A stretch of DNA of 64,000 bases from Bacteroides reticulotermitis JCM 10512 (GTDB lineage: Bacteria; Bacteroidota; Bacteroidia; Bacteroidales; Bacteroidaceae), in contig NZ_BAIV01000028.1 of the NCBI RefSeq assembly GCF_000517545.1, positions 21,846-85,845 of the forward strand, in the 5' to 3' direction. The translations under genes were made by a program, and so were the position numbers. Positions 55,094 through 64,000 of the stretch are shown piece after piece. Numbering within the stretch: the first letter of the stretch is position 1; each line of letters starts with the position of its first letter. The notes under the pieces were generated by a model. The model saw only the letters and a list, made by a program, of their open reading frames with translations, had not been told where the DNA came from and did not search any database.

Positions 55094-55930
55094 ATGAAAC
55101 TCATTGCAGAAAGCGGTTCAACAAGGACGGAGTGGGCACTGATTGAAGGTGACCAGCTTATCCAGCATGTCTTCTCGGAGGGGATTAATCCTTTCTTTCA
55201 GAACAGACGTGAGATAAGCAGAAGCATCAGACTTGGACTGCCGGAAGTATTCTTTAGAACCAAATTAGAGACAGTATATTATTACGGTGCAGGATGTAGT
55301 TCGGACGCGAAAAAAGAGATTCTGGGAGCTTCCTTAGTCGCTCAGTTTAAGACACCGATTCAGGTTGAAAGCGATCTACTGGGTGCTGCCCGGGGATTGT
55401 TCAAAAACGAATCAGGCATTGCTTGTATTCTGGGTACGGGCTCTAACTCTTGCTTCTATGACGGACAGCAGATCGTAAAGAATGTGAAAGCCGGAGGCTA
55501 TATATTAGGAGATGAAGGAAGTGGAGCTGTGCTGGGAAGATTGTTTCTCGCTGACTTGCTGAAAGGATTGGTTCCGGATGAATTGGCAAACGAATTCTAT
55601 GATAAGTTCCGTATCTCACCCAGTGACGCTATGGAGTATGTCTACAATCGCCCCTCTCCCAATCGGTTCTTAGGAACAATTGCCTATTTTTTAAGTGACT
55701 ATCTGCAAAATGAATATGCTCATGACCTGTGGACGAATAATCTCAGAAACTTTTTCAATCGGAGCATTTGCCAATATGACTATCAGAACTATCCGATTCG
55801 CTTTATTGGCTCACTGGCGTATAACAATAGCAATTTGTTGCAAGAGGTTGCCCAAGAGTTCGGAATTGTGATCGATCTGGTAGAAGAAACCTCTGTGAAT
55901 GGTTTAATTAAATATCATTCGGCTAACTAA
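55094..55930 (+). CDS. BadF/BadG-type sugar kinase (amino-sugar kinase-like)
   Basis: A 278-residue cytoplasmic ASKHA-fold kinase. ESGSTRTEWAL is the phosphate-1 motif, GTGSNSCFYDG phosphate-2 and GGYILGDEGSGAVLGR the adenosine loop, the set shared by N-acetylglucosamine and N-acetylmuramic acid kinases of Bacteroidetes. It would phosphorylate a hexose or amino sugar released by the neighbouring hydrolases; GlcNAc or MurNAc are the best guesses. It is the only plus-strand gene of the glycan locus and has its own promoter. Confidence 0.87.
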   Translation: MKLIAESGSTRTEWALIEGDQLIQHVFSEGINPFFQNRREISRSIRLGLPEVFFRTKLETVYYYGAGCSSDAKKEILGASLVAQFKTPIQVESDLLGAARGLFKNESGIACILGTGSNSCFYDGQQIVKNVKAGGYILGDEGSGAVLGRLFLADLLKGLVPDELANEFYDKFRISPSDAMEYVYNRPSPNRFLGTIAYFLSDYLQNEYAHDLWTNNLRNFFNRSICQYDYQNYPIRFIGSLAYNNSNLLQEVAQEFGIVIDLVEETSVNGLIKYHSAN

Positions 55931-55971
55931 GCCTGGCAGCATTCGTACCTGCTTCGTTTTAGCGAAAAACA

Positions 55972-56007
55972 AAAGGGATTCACACTGTTGACGTTGTGAA
56001 TCCCTTT
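55972..56007. terminator. Terminator between the convergent kinase and GHL10 genes
   Basis: AAAGGGATTCACA pairs perfectly with TGTGAATCCCTTT. On the minus strand it is followed by TTGTTTTTC, so it ends the GHL10 transcript; it probably also works for the kinase gene. Confidence 0.85.
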
Positions 56008-56018
56008 CTGTTAGTACT

Positions 56019-57446
56019 TTAATAGGTTACGAGCTTGGACAACTCGCTTTCCGCATTGTTGGAGCTGATTGCAGTCACAAAATAGGCTCCTTTAGAGGCT
56101 AGCTGAAATGAAGCTTCCTGAGTCACTCCAACCAGATCAGCCACCTGTCCGATACCATTGCTTTTGTACACCGCATATCGGAGATTCGGTACGGCGCTCC
56201 ATGACAGATTAGTTCCATTCAACTTAACATCAGTCGGAGCCGCCGGCAGCTCGGCAGCATTCCTACCCAGGTAAGGGAGTAAAACTGGCTTTTTATACAC
56301 TTGCTTGATAACGTCCATGATGCCGACTTTATTCTCCACCAGGTTTTGAGCACGATACAATACGCTACCTTGCACTTTATATTTGGTGCCGGCAAATTCA
56401 AATTGCTTCAGCAGGTCTTCTGCCGTTTGGAACTTTTCTCCGGCAGTGGGATCTCCAAACTTATAAATGCCATAGCCAACCATTAGGCTATTCTTATACG
56501 TAAACTGTGACCACCAATACAACCGCTGGTTAAAGCTGGTTTCACTAACTCCGGTAGTGGTATATAACTGTGGGATAATTACATCTACCCATCCCTCTTG
56601 CGACCATTTTACAACATCCGCAAACAGCGTGTTGTAGTTGTTGGTATTGTTACCTGCCGGACTGATGGAGTATATCACATCGGGACGAGTATCCATAATC
56701 GCTTTCTGGATATTTTTCACGACTACATTCACGTTGTTTCTCCTGAAGTCCTCGATGCTGGCAAACTGTTCTTTTCCATAAGTATCGTATTCCAATTCAT
56801 CATTCAACTTCTCGGAAGCCTCCAGAGACGGATAGAAATAGTCGTCGAGGTGAATGCCGTCAACATCATACTTGGCAATGATTTCTTTTACGATATTCAC
56901 AATCCGGGTTTGCACTTCGGGAAGCGCAGGATTGTAAATGCGTATTTTCTCATAATCTTTTGTCAGTTCAGCCGGGATTTTAGAATCCAATTCCGCAAAT
57001 TTATCTGCCTTACTTACGCGGGTAGAGATTCGATAGGGATTGAGCCAAGCATGGAATTGTATTCCCCGTTTATGAGCTTCTTCAACAAGAAACTTCAAAA
57101 CATCGTAACCAGGATTCTGTCCGGCAATTCCGGTCAGGTTCTTGCTCCACGATTCGTATTGGGAATCATAAAACATATCGGCCATTCCACGGATCTGAAA
57201 GAAAACAGCATTGATATTATTTTCCGCAAACAAATCCAGGTAATCGATATACTTTTGCTTTTGGGTATCAGCATTATAATCCCCCATCGGCCAATCAATT
57301 CCCCAAGCGGTCGCCACCCATACTCCCCGCAACTCTTTTTTAGGAAGAAGCGGTCTATTTTCATTCACGGCATCGTTATCGTCATCGCTACAGGATGCCA
57401 CTAGTCCGATAAAAACAACTAGGAATAAATATTTCAAGTATTTCAT
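56019..57446 (-). CDS. GHL10 / DUF187-family glycosyl hydrolase-like lipoprotein
   Basis: A 475-residue lipoprotein (lipobox LVASC, Cys19, then an acidic run SDDDND that suits surface export). The TIM-barrel DUF187/GHL10 domain spans about residues 38-390: LRGVWVATAWGIDWP, AVFFQIRGMADMFYDS, GIQFHAWLNPYRIS and VDGIHLDDYFYPS with the candidate catalytic acids in the last. A C-terminal fibronectin-like module (about 400-475) follows. The family includes E. coli DigH, which cuts peptidoglycan glycans lacking stem peptides; other members are unassigned. Stop 72 bases beyond a strong terminator. Confidence 0.88.
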   Translation of the reverse strand: MKYLKYLFLVVFIGLVASCSDDDNDAVNENRPLLPKKELRGVWVATAWGIDWPMGDYNADTQKQKYIDYLDLFAENNINAVFFQIRGMADMFYDSQYESWSKNLTGIAGQNPGYDVLKFLVEEAHKRGIQFHAWLNPYRISTRVSKADKFAELDSKIPAELTKDYEKIRIYNPALPEVQTRIVNIVKEIIAKYDVDGIHLDDYFYPSLEASEKLNDELEYDTYGKEQFASIEDFRRNNVNVVVKNIQKAIMDTRPDVIYSISPAGNNTNNYNTLFADVVKWSQEGWVDVIIPQLYTTTGVSETSFNQRLYWWSQFTYKNSLMVGYGIYKFGDPTAGEKFQTAEDLLKQFEFAGTKYKVQGSVLYRAQNLVENKVGIMDVIKQVYKKPVLLPYLGRNAAELPAAPTDVKLNGTNLSWSAVPNLRYAVYKSNGIGQVADLVGVTQEASFQLASKGAYFVTAISSNNAESELSKLVTY

Positions 57447-57469
57447 ATCATGTTCATTTTATAAGATTA

Positions 57470-58891
57470 TTAGTCTTCTATTTCTCCCTTCTTTATCGGG
57501 AATTCACTGATTACAAATCCCGAATCGGCCCGGGAACCGAAAAGGTAAAGTTTCACATCATTGCCTTCTTCATCCTTTTCAATATAGTAGTCAGTCTGAG
57601 CAGACGGAGCCGCATTTCCCACACCTCCCAGAATAAAAGAATAATCAGGGGTATGATTGTCACCCATATCGAAGCGTTCGAGTGCCTCTTCTATCGTTTT
57701 TCCCCTTGTAATGTTATACACATGCAAAGCAGGAGTAGCCGTAGTAGCACCTCCCAAACCGGATGTACAAACCATCAGATACCGCTCCTTATTGAAAGTA
57801 AAGATTTTAGCAGCAATTGCTTCTGCTGCAATATGCGATTTATCCATTGAGTATTTGACACCCACAGATTCGTCTGTAAGCGCTACCGGCACCTTAACAC
57901 CACTCCAAACGTACTCGTTGGAATCTTCTATCCGGAATACATTCGTGTAGGTCGATACGTCCTTACCCGTACTAAATACAATCGGATCACTTATCGTTGT
58001 ATGGTTGGTCACGGTTAATCTCAGGATTTTTGTATATGTAGAATTATCACCGTAATAGATAAAGCCACTTCCTTCTTTATTAACATTCACAGAGATCGCA
58101 TCCCCATGTCTGAGACCAGCATCCAGTATAGCGGATGTGTTTATATTCGCAAGTAATTCCGGCTTAGAACCTGGTGTCTCCCAGTAATAAATCTTCAATG
58201 GGGAAACTGCTCCACCCGACAAGGAAGAGATGTAGATATGCCCGTTAACCAAAGCTCCGGTATTATAAGCGAATGTGCCACCGGTTACACCGGTCAGATC
58301 CAGCTTATTCGGTTCAATCGTACCTTTCTTAATGTCGGATAGCTTCAATAAATGAGGGCCGGTTGCTTCTCTAGTTACAACTAACACATGCTCACCATCA
58401 AAAGAGGCGCATCGGGTCAAAAGACCTGTAAAACTCGGATATAACAAACTACCTGAGAAGTTATATTCAGTAGCTTGTCCGAAGTCAGCACCGTACAGAG
58501 GGACTTTTCGCCTTATTTCTACGAAATAGTCTTTATATCTATTATGGTTCTGAATACGCAAAAGCAATCTTTTAGACGCTTCCTCTTCATCCATCGAGAA
58601 GTCAAAAACCGTTTGCTTCAATTCTGCCCCTTCCGAAACTTCCGCTTCAAACTTCAAGGCCGAAAAGTCGGTAGTCAGCTCCAGACGTGGAAAGCTAACA
58701 GTCTTATTCGCTTCGTCAATCGTTCCCTGCAAAACCGTACTGCCATCTGCTCCGGCATTGAGTACCTTAATCGTAAGAAGCTCTGTTGCATAAGGTTCCA
58801 CTTTACTTTTGGGATAATCGTCATCGCAGGCAACCAGTGCAACACCTGACAGGGCGATTATAAATCCTATGTTTCTTATTAATTTATGCAT
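57470..58891 (-). CDS. DUF4623-like surface lipoprotein of the SusCD locus
   Basis: A 473-residue protein with a lipobox (ALVAC, Cys22) and acidic residues after it. An N-terminal Ig-like domain (residues 30-130) is followed by a beta-propeller-like region, matching the DUF4623 arrangement as I recall it; the assignment rests on overall pattern and place rather than a sharp motif. In such loci lipoproteins between SusD and the hydrolase bind glycan at the cell surface. It is 23 bases upstream of the GHL10 gene and 47 downstream of susD. Confidence 0.7.
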   Translation of the reverse strand: MHKLIRNIGFIIALSGVALVACDDDYPKSKVEPYATELLTIKVLNAGADGSTVLQGTIDEANKTVSFPRLELTTDFSALKFEAEVSEGAELKQTVFDFSMDEEEASKRLLLRIQNHNRYKDYFVEIRRKVPLYGADFGQATEYNFSGSLLYPSFTGLLTRCASFDGEHVLVVTREATGPHLLKLSDIKKGTIEPNKLDLTGVTGGTFAYNTGALVNGHIYISSLSGGAVSPLKIYYWETPGSKPELLANINTSAILDAGLRHGDAISVNVNKEGSGFIYYGDNSTYTKILRLTVTNHTTISDPIVFSTGKDVSTYTNVFRIEDSNEYVWSGVKVPVALTDESVGVKYSMDKSHIAAEAIAAKIFTFNKERYLMVCTSGLGGATTATPALHVYNITRGKTIEEALERFDMGDNHTPDYSFILGGVGNAAPSAQTDYYIEKDEEGNDVKLYLFGSRADSGFVISEFPIKKGEIED

Positions 58892-58938
58892 AATCTATAT
58901 TTTATTAATTCATAACTTATACAATTATATGCGCCTGC

Positions 58939-60801
58939 TTAGTTTACACTAGGCCAGCCTTTCGTTTGAGTCAGTGTATACCCCCTGTTTTTGTAGAACG
59001 TAATATCGTTCGTACCAATTGGCGAAAGGTATGGATTAATATTAGGCAAGTCGATAAATGGAAGTCTGCCTAAATTTTCTTTCGGATAGAAAAAGCCATT
59101 CATTTGAGCGCCATTGGCACCATCATAGACAATTATCTTTCCGCTCTTATCGATAACCCTGATTTTGTTCTTGTTATCGGGTTTCAGCTCGGCAGCAGCT
59201 TCTTTCTGGAAGTTCACCCAAGTGCCAAACAGCAACTCTTTGTTTCGGTCTGTATCCATGTAGTCTAGCTTTTTCCAACGTCTCAAATCAATAATACGCG
59301 AAAACTCAAAGGCAAATTCCATTCTTCTCTCTCGTCTGATTTCCCATAGTAAGGCAGACACCGAACGATCGCGATCCGGATCATTGGGCAATTCCGTCAG
59401 AACCATCTTGACTGTTTTCTTCACTCCCAACGCTACGGCTTCCGGTGCCAACGGGCGGTTGCGTATTTTATTAATCGATCGGTCGATATCACCCTGAGCA
59501 ACCGCCGTTCCTCCGATACTAGCCAATTCCGCTTTGGCTTCAATCCAATTCAATAGGACTTCAGCATAGCGCATTATTGGGTAGCCGGTCACATTTTTAT
59601 CGCTCTGAAATTCAGCAGCAGGTGTTCCTCCCGGAATTTTAAGATATTCCAAGGCACTACGAGGAATAAATTTGGTAACATATAAGTAGCTACTCTTGGC
59701 TAAAGAAGTCGGTTCGTTATAAAAACTGGCTTCAAAGCGAGGGTCTCTCGTCTTAATCAGATTGCTGAGCGTAAAATCATCCGTGTTTGCTAGCGCAGAG
59801 GTCTGCCAGTCTTTACCATCCGTACAAATAAATGCTTTCACTAAATCCAGATTCGCACCATTGGTAGTCGGCGTATTCATAACGCAGCTTGATGCGATGG
59901 AGTGCGTAATGTTCTTACCTGCGTCGTATTTCCGATACAAAATACAATCTTTACTTGACGTCAAATCGGTCGAACCGAATAAAGTCCGAAAGTCTGTCTC
60001 TATATCATACTTTCCACTTGCCATGAGCATATCAGCTGCTGCGATGGCTTGCTCGAAAAACTTCGTAGCGCGAACGTTGTTATTATAATGATATTTCTGC
60101 CAGCTAGCTTCAATCAAAGCCCATCTGGAGACAAACGAAGCCACAATATAACGGTTGACATACTGAGCTCCATCATTGAGCCTAACATTATTCATCGCAT
60201 ACTCAAAGTCGTTATAGACTGCGTCCATTACTTCGTCTCTTGGTGTCCGATCTTTATATAATTCATCTTTCTCTACCGTAGTCACCTCTTTACTATAATA
60301 AGGCACATCACCAAACACATTTACCAAACGAGCATATTCAAGCCCTCTGAAAAAGCGTCCGACACCTACCCAATGGTTATATTGTTCTTCTGTAAGCAAA
60401 TTGGGCATCACTTGTGTGATACGATCCAACATCACATTCACTTTCCTGATCCATGCAAAATTCCATGTCGGTCCGGTATACGTATCCTCCCACTCTACAG
60501 TAAGAGAATTACTGCCCTTCGAAGTAGGTACGGAACGAACAAATTGTTTTTGCGTACCGAGAGTAACCCCGTTATCACTAAATATATAATTGGCGTTTGG
60601 CGCATAAGCGGTCTCATTTTTCTCTCCATACCCAACAAAGAAATTAGCATAAAAACCATTGGCATACAATCGTACTCGCTCCTCGTTAATCCAATACTCG
60701 CTATCTTCGGCGGTTGTCAGTGAGGGTCGGTCAAGTACATCGTTACAGCTTGTTAAGAACAAAGCCATAGTGAATAGTATAAATGATATCTTATATTTCA
60801 T
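58939..60801 (-). CDS. SusD/RagB-family glycan-binding outer-membrane lipoprotein
   Basis: A 620-residue lipoprotein (lipobox FLTSC, Cys18). The SusD fold is seen in the TPR-like helices (RFFRGLEYARLVNVFGDVPY), the PRDEVMDAVYNDFEYAM block and the C-terminal IRRERRMEFAFEFSRIIDLRRW motif. SusD caps the SusC barrel and delivers glycan to it. The start at 60801 is chosen for the signal peptide. It lies 11 bases after the susC stop in the standard susC-susD order. Confidence 0.95.
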   Translation of the reverse strand: MKYKISFILFTMALFLTSCNDVLDRPSLTTAEDSEYWINEERVRLYANGFYANFFVGYGEKNETAYAPNANYIFSDNGVTLGTQKQFVRSVPTSKGSNSLTVEWEDTYTGPTWNFAWIRKVNVMLDRITQVMPNLLTEEQYNHWVGVGRFFRGLEYARLVNVFGDVPYYSKEVTTVEKDELYKDRTPRDEVMDAVYNDFEYAMNNVRLNDGAQYVNRYIVASFVSRWALIEASWQKYHYNNNVRATKFFEQAIAAADMLMASGKYDIETDFRTLFGSTDLTSSKDCILYRKYDAGKNITHSIASSCVMNTPTTNGANLDLVKAFICTDGKDWQTSALANTDDFTLSNLIKTRDPRFEASFYNEPTSLAKSSYLYVTKFIPRSALEYLKIPGGTPAAEFQSDKNVTGYPIMRYAEVLLNWIEAKAELASIGGTAVAQGDIDRSINKIRNRPLAPEAVALGVKKTVKMVLTELPNDPDRDRSVSALLWEIRRERRMEFAFEFSRIIDLRRWKKLDYMDTDRNKELLFGTWVNFQKEAAAELKPDNKNKIRVIDKSGKIIVYDGANGAQMNGFFYPKENLGRLPFIDLPNINPYLSPIGTNDITFYKNRGYTLTQTKGWPSVN

Positions 60802-60812
60802 AGTCTCACATT

Positions 60813-63800
60813 TTAAAAAGTTAATTGAACTCCACATGATAAAGATTTAAATATAGGCGTTCCGGTTCCTGTTCTTCCTAAGTTATAATTTTCAATATCG
60901 CTAAACATAGAATAGCCTGATGTAGCCTCCGGATCGACCGGCAACCCTCTCAGATTATCAAACGTAAAGAAGTTCTCTATTGACATATACACTCTTGCCT
61001 TCGTCAAGTGAATTCTGGAAAGTATATTTGCCGGTATAGTATAGCCTAATGTGATATTCTTAATTCTCAAGTAAGACATATCCAACAGATACTTGCTTTG
61101 ACGTTGCATACTGAAGCCAGTATTATTTCCACCTAGATTCCAAGCTCTGGGATAGAAAGCGTCCGTGCGTTCTTCAGTCCAGTAGTCCGTAGCAAAAGTT
61201 TTAGGAATAGCTCCCTCTTTGGCCTCATATCCGGCAATAGCCAACTGACCACTACCCCAGATTTTACGTTTGCCTATCCCTTGGAAGAAGATAGATAAAT
61301 CAAAACCTTTGTAATCCGCACCCAATCTGAAGCTATATTCATAACGGGGAGTAGAATTACCGATAACCTTTAAGTCACCCGGATCACCGTTGGTGTTCGA
61401 TCCCGGCGTGATATAACCATCTCCGTTCAAATCGACAAATTTCACATCACCGGGAGCAAAAATCAATTTGGCACTATTCTCATAATGTACCTGATAGACA
61501 GGGTACTGAGCTGTTTGCTTATTTGTAGTACGCATGGTTCCCTGATAAATGACATTTTCTTGTATGATGTTTCCATCCGGACCGTACGCAAAATCTTCTC
61601 TCTGGAATAAGCGGTCGGTTACCAAGCCATAGATATCACCAAAACGTCTTCCTGTGGAGTATGTAGAACTCAACGATCGATCTGCCCACGGAGTCAAATA
61701 GTCTGCTCCTTTGGTTACAACGGTTGTAGCATCCGACAACGTAGCCATTGCATTGATGCGCAACCCGTTAGAGAAAGTATGATTAAAGTCGGCAGACAAC
61801 TCCCATCCTTTGGTTCTCAAATTACCGTAATTCCCTTGCGGAACTCCCGCACCTAAGGTGCCTGGCAGGCTTTCTCCCGGAATAATCATATCTTTAGTAT
61901 CACGCTGGAACCAATCGAAGGTTACCCCTAACTGATTGTTTAGGAACCTCAAATCAAGTCCTAGATTAAGCGTTTCAATCCGTTGCCAGGATATATCCGC
62001 ATCAACTAAGCTGGGAGTGCCGAATACCGGTAGTCTATTGTTAGTCCCGTCTAGCCAGGTTGACTCACTGTTGCCTAAGACCGACTTATACAGTGTATTT
62101 GGTACTGTTTGATCTCCAATACTTCCCCAAGATCCTCTAAACTTACCGAAACTCCAAATGCGGTCGATCGGTTTCATGAACTTCTCATTGGTAAACACCC
62201 AACCGGCAGAGAAAGAGGGGAACCATCTCCATTGCAAATGCTTCGGAAATTTAGAAGATCCGTCCCGACGTAAATTGGCCTCAACAAGATATCGATCCTC
62301 AAAAGCATAATTGATACGTCCAAAAAATCCTAATTGTGCCTCCCAATTCCGTCCTCCGTCAATAAACTGATCACCGGAAGCAAAAGAGTACTCAGGCTTT
62401 TTCTGGTCTATCAAATTCGTTTTCCTACCTGTCTGTGAACTCCACTTATTGGTTACTCGGTTCATACCAAGCATGAATTTAAAATCGTGTAGGTTTTCCT
62501 GCCCCAACTTTAAGTTATAAGTAGAATATACGTTAAAGGTATTATTATCAACCGCTTTATTATAGTTCTGAACCGAACTGCTTGCTACACCCGAATAGAG
62601 ATAATCACTCACCGGAAAGCAATAGGCAGGCATACCACCCGTATTAACTCTTTGCCCGGTTTCGTCAACATACACCTGATAACCATCTTCTTTCCAAAGC
62701 ACAGGAGAATACCACATTTGTCCGGCAGTATACTGTATCACGGAGTTTTTCTTGTCCGTTGTTAAGCGATCGTAGGTATAATCAAATTTCACATCCCACA
62801 CTTTAGTGATATTCAACGTAAATCCTAAGTTTACATTGTAGTATTTATCTTGCAAATTATCTGTATTAGCTGCTTTAGCCTCATAGGCAGGCTCTCTTAG
62901 CGAATTACCATTTTCGGTTACGCCAATAGGCATCAGCGGAGTCCATCTATACAAATAAAGCCAAGAGTCGAAGTTAGGAGCACCGGAGCCGGGATATCGT
63001 TTATTGCGATCCGAATAGATAGAACCGGCTCGTATAGTCAGGTATTTATTTATCTCCGAAGTTATACTGATAGAAGCATTATAGCGTTTAAAGTCATCAT
63101 ATACGGCTACTTTCGACATTCCACTTTGATCAAGATACCCCAAACCAATATTATAAGAAGTCCGTCCGGTCTTTCCACTAAGAGAAAGGTTGTGGGTCAT
63201 GGTCGGTGCCCAATCACGTATCAGTGACTTAACACCATCATAAATTCGATATCCGTACTTTTCGCCATCAAAAACCCAATCACGGCCATACAGGACCGGA
63301 TCGTTATACTTAACCTTTCCGGTATACAATTCCTGCCACTCGATGATTTTCTTTAAAGATTCACGATCGAGCCTCCAGAAGCCACCTGCCGGCATAGGTG
63401 CTGCCATATTATCCTGAGCGTCTAATGTATATCGTAAAGCATCAACGCCTCCCATCTCTAATTTCCTTGCCGGATTCTGCCACGAGAAGTTATTCGAATA
63501 ACTCACTTCAAATTTCTCATTGCGAGATCCGGTCTTCGTTGTTATCAAAACAACACCAAATGCAGCTTTCGAACCATAAATAGAAGAAGACGCTGCATCT
63601 TTCAAGATAGAGATGGATTCGATATCATCCGGATTCACCATCTGAATACTTAGGATTTCCACATTATCGACTAAGATGAGAGGATTGTTGTTTCCCACAA
63701 GTGAGCCTATCTGGCCACGAATCTTAATGATAGGATCTGAACCTACTTCCCCTGTTGGGACGGTAACATTCACTCCTGCAATGGCTCCTTGAAGACCTCT

Positions 63801-64000
63801 CCCCACATCTGCAATAGGACGGCTGGATAGGGTTTTATTCACATCAACACTCGCCACTGCGCCTGTTAGATTAGCTTTCTTTTGTGTTCCATAGCCAACA
63901 ACTACAACCTCGTCCAGTAGTTCGGAGTCTTCTTGAAGAACAATCTTCATAATGGCGGTTGCTTTAACTTCCTGCGTTTTATACCCCACAAACGAGATAA
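60813..64000 (-). CDS. SusC/RagA-family TonB-linked outer-membrane transporter (partial, 5' end outside window)
   Basis: At least 1062 residues are visible; the signal peptide and most of the carboxypeptidase-regulatory domain lie beyond the right edge, and the frame is open to the last base. The TonB box/plug begins LDEVVVVGYGTQKKANLTGA, the SusC signature, followed by a plug with ILKDAASSSIYGSKAAFGVVL and a 22-strand barrel ending SCGVQLTF. The frame is unbroken. With SusD it imports the oligosaccharide processed by the neighbouring enzymes. Confidence 0.96.
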   Translation of the reverse strand, partial: ISFVGYKTQEVKATAIMKIVLQEDSELLDEVVVVGYGTQKKANLTGAVASVDVNKTLSSRPIADVGRGLQGAIAGVNVTVPTGEVGSDPIIKIRGQIGSLVGNNNPLILVDNVEILSIQMVNPDDIESISILKDAASSSIYGSKAAFGVVLITTKTGSRNEKFEVSYSNNFSWQNPARKLEMGGVDALRYTLDAQDNMAAPMPAGGFWRLDRESLKKIIEWQELYTGKVKYNDPVLYGRDWVFDGEKYGYRIYDGVKSLIRDWAPTMTHNLSLSGKTGRTSYNIGLGYLDQSGMSKVAVYDDFKRYNASISITSEINKYLTIRAGSIYSDRNKRYPGSGAPNFDSWLYLYRWTPLMPIGVTENGNSLREPAYEAKAANTDNLQDKYYNVNLGFTLNITKVWDVKFDYTYDRLTTDKKNSVIQYTAGQMWYSPVLWKEDGYQVYVDETGQRVNTGGMPAYCFPVSDYLYSGVASSSVQNYNKAVDNNTFNVYSTYNLKLGQENLHDFKFMLGMNRVTNKWSSQTGRKTNLIDQKKPEYSFASGDQFIDGGRNWEAQLGFFGRINYAFEDRYLVEANLRRDGSSKFPKHLQWRWFPSFSAGWVFTNEKFMKPIDRIWSFGKFRGSWGSIGDQTVPNTLYKSVLGNSESTWLDGTNNRLPVFGTPSLVDADISWQRIETLNLGLDLRFLNNQLGVTFDWFQRDTKDMIIPGESLPGTLGAGVPQGNYGNLRTKGWELSADFNHTFSNGLRINAMATLSDATTVVTKGADYLTPWADRSLSSTYSTGRRFGDIYGLVTDRLFQREDFAYGPDGNIIQENVIYQGTMRTTNKQTAQYPVYQVHYENSAKLIFAPGDVKFVDLNGDGYITPGSNTNGDPGDLKVIGNSTPRYEYSFRLGADYKGFDLSIFFQGIGKRKIWGSGQLAIAGYEAKEGAIPKTFATDYWTEERTDAFYPRAWNLGGNNTGFSMQRQSKYLLDMSYLRIKNITLGYTIPANILSRIHLTKARVYMSIENFFTFDNLRGLPVDPEATSGYSMFSDIENYNLGRTGTGTPIFKSLSCGVQLTF

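Overview
The window reads as chromosomal DNA of a member of the Bacteroidales (Bacteroides/Parabacteroides-like). The support is SusC/SusD pairs, a one-protein membrane sensor/AraC regulator, lipoproteins with loose lipoboxes, TAnnTTTG-type -7 promoter elements and a near absence of Shine-Dalgarno sequences. Genus cannot be fixed from the sequence alone.

Layout. (1) 1-4979, minus strand: the Na+-translocating NADH:quinone reductase operon nqrABCDEF, with nqrF cut by the window edge. (2) 5407-8255: a secreted C1 peptidase (minus) and a divergent Omp85-type outer-membrane protein (plus). (3) 8513-14958, plus: first half of an exopolysaccharide (EPS) locus: short TolC-like protein, Wzc-like chain-length protein with a degenerate kinase domain, O-antigen polymerase/ligase, two family-2 glycosyltransferases. 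(4) 15063-22810, mostly minus: an accessory module with a T7-lysozyme-type amidase, a 24-codon ORF, an HU-like protein, a membrane protein, a winged-helix protein, a divergent DUF4248-like gene, a T7 gp4/Twinkle-like primase-helicase and a Lin1244/Lin1753-type (DUF4373) protein. It is packed with several unrelated non-coding repeat families: a 40-bp pair, 10-bp phased units, a purine-rich tract, four exact-length 89-bp units, a 210-bp repeat and a 21/22-bp array. This is the most unusual part of the window. (5) 22981-35058, plus: second half of the EPS locus: unknown ORF, seven or more glycosyltransferases, a flippase, a deacetylase-like lipoprotein and a PgaC-like synthase. (6) 35186-39009, plus: a four-PAS hybrid histidine kinase and a membrane-anchored endonuclease/exonuclease/phosphatase protein. 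(7) 39210-46337, minus: AT-rich lipoprotein, Oar-like TonB receptor and ettA. (8) tRNA-Lys(TTT) at 46461. (9) 46663-64000: a glycan-utilisation locus with a propeller/AraC regulator, heparinase II/III-like lyase, SxxK serine hydrolase, GH127, BadF-type sugar kinase (plus strand), GHL10, a DUF4623-like lipoprotein, SusD and a partial SusC.

A general caution: about 17 single-position frameshifts interrupt otherwise intact conserved genes, on both strands. Most can be repaired by one base, usually in a short homopolymer. I annotate these genes across their full span and treat the shifts as probable sequencing errors rather than pseudogenes.
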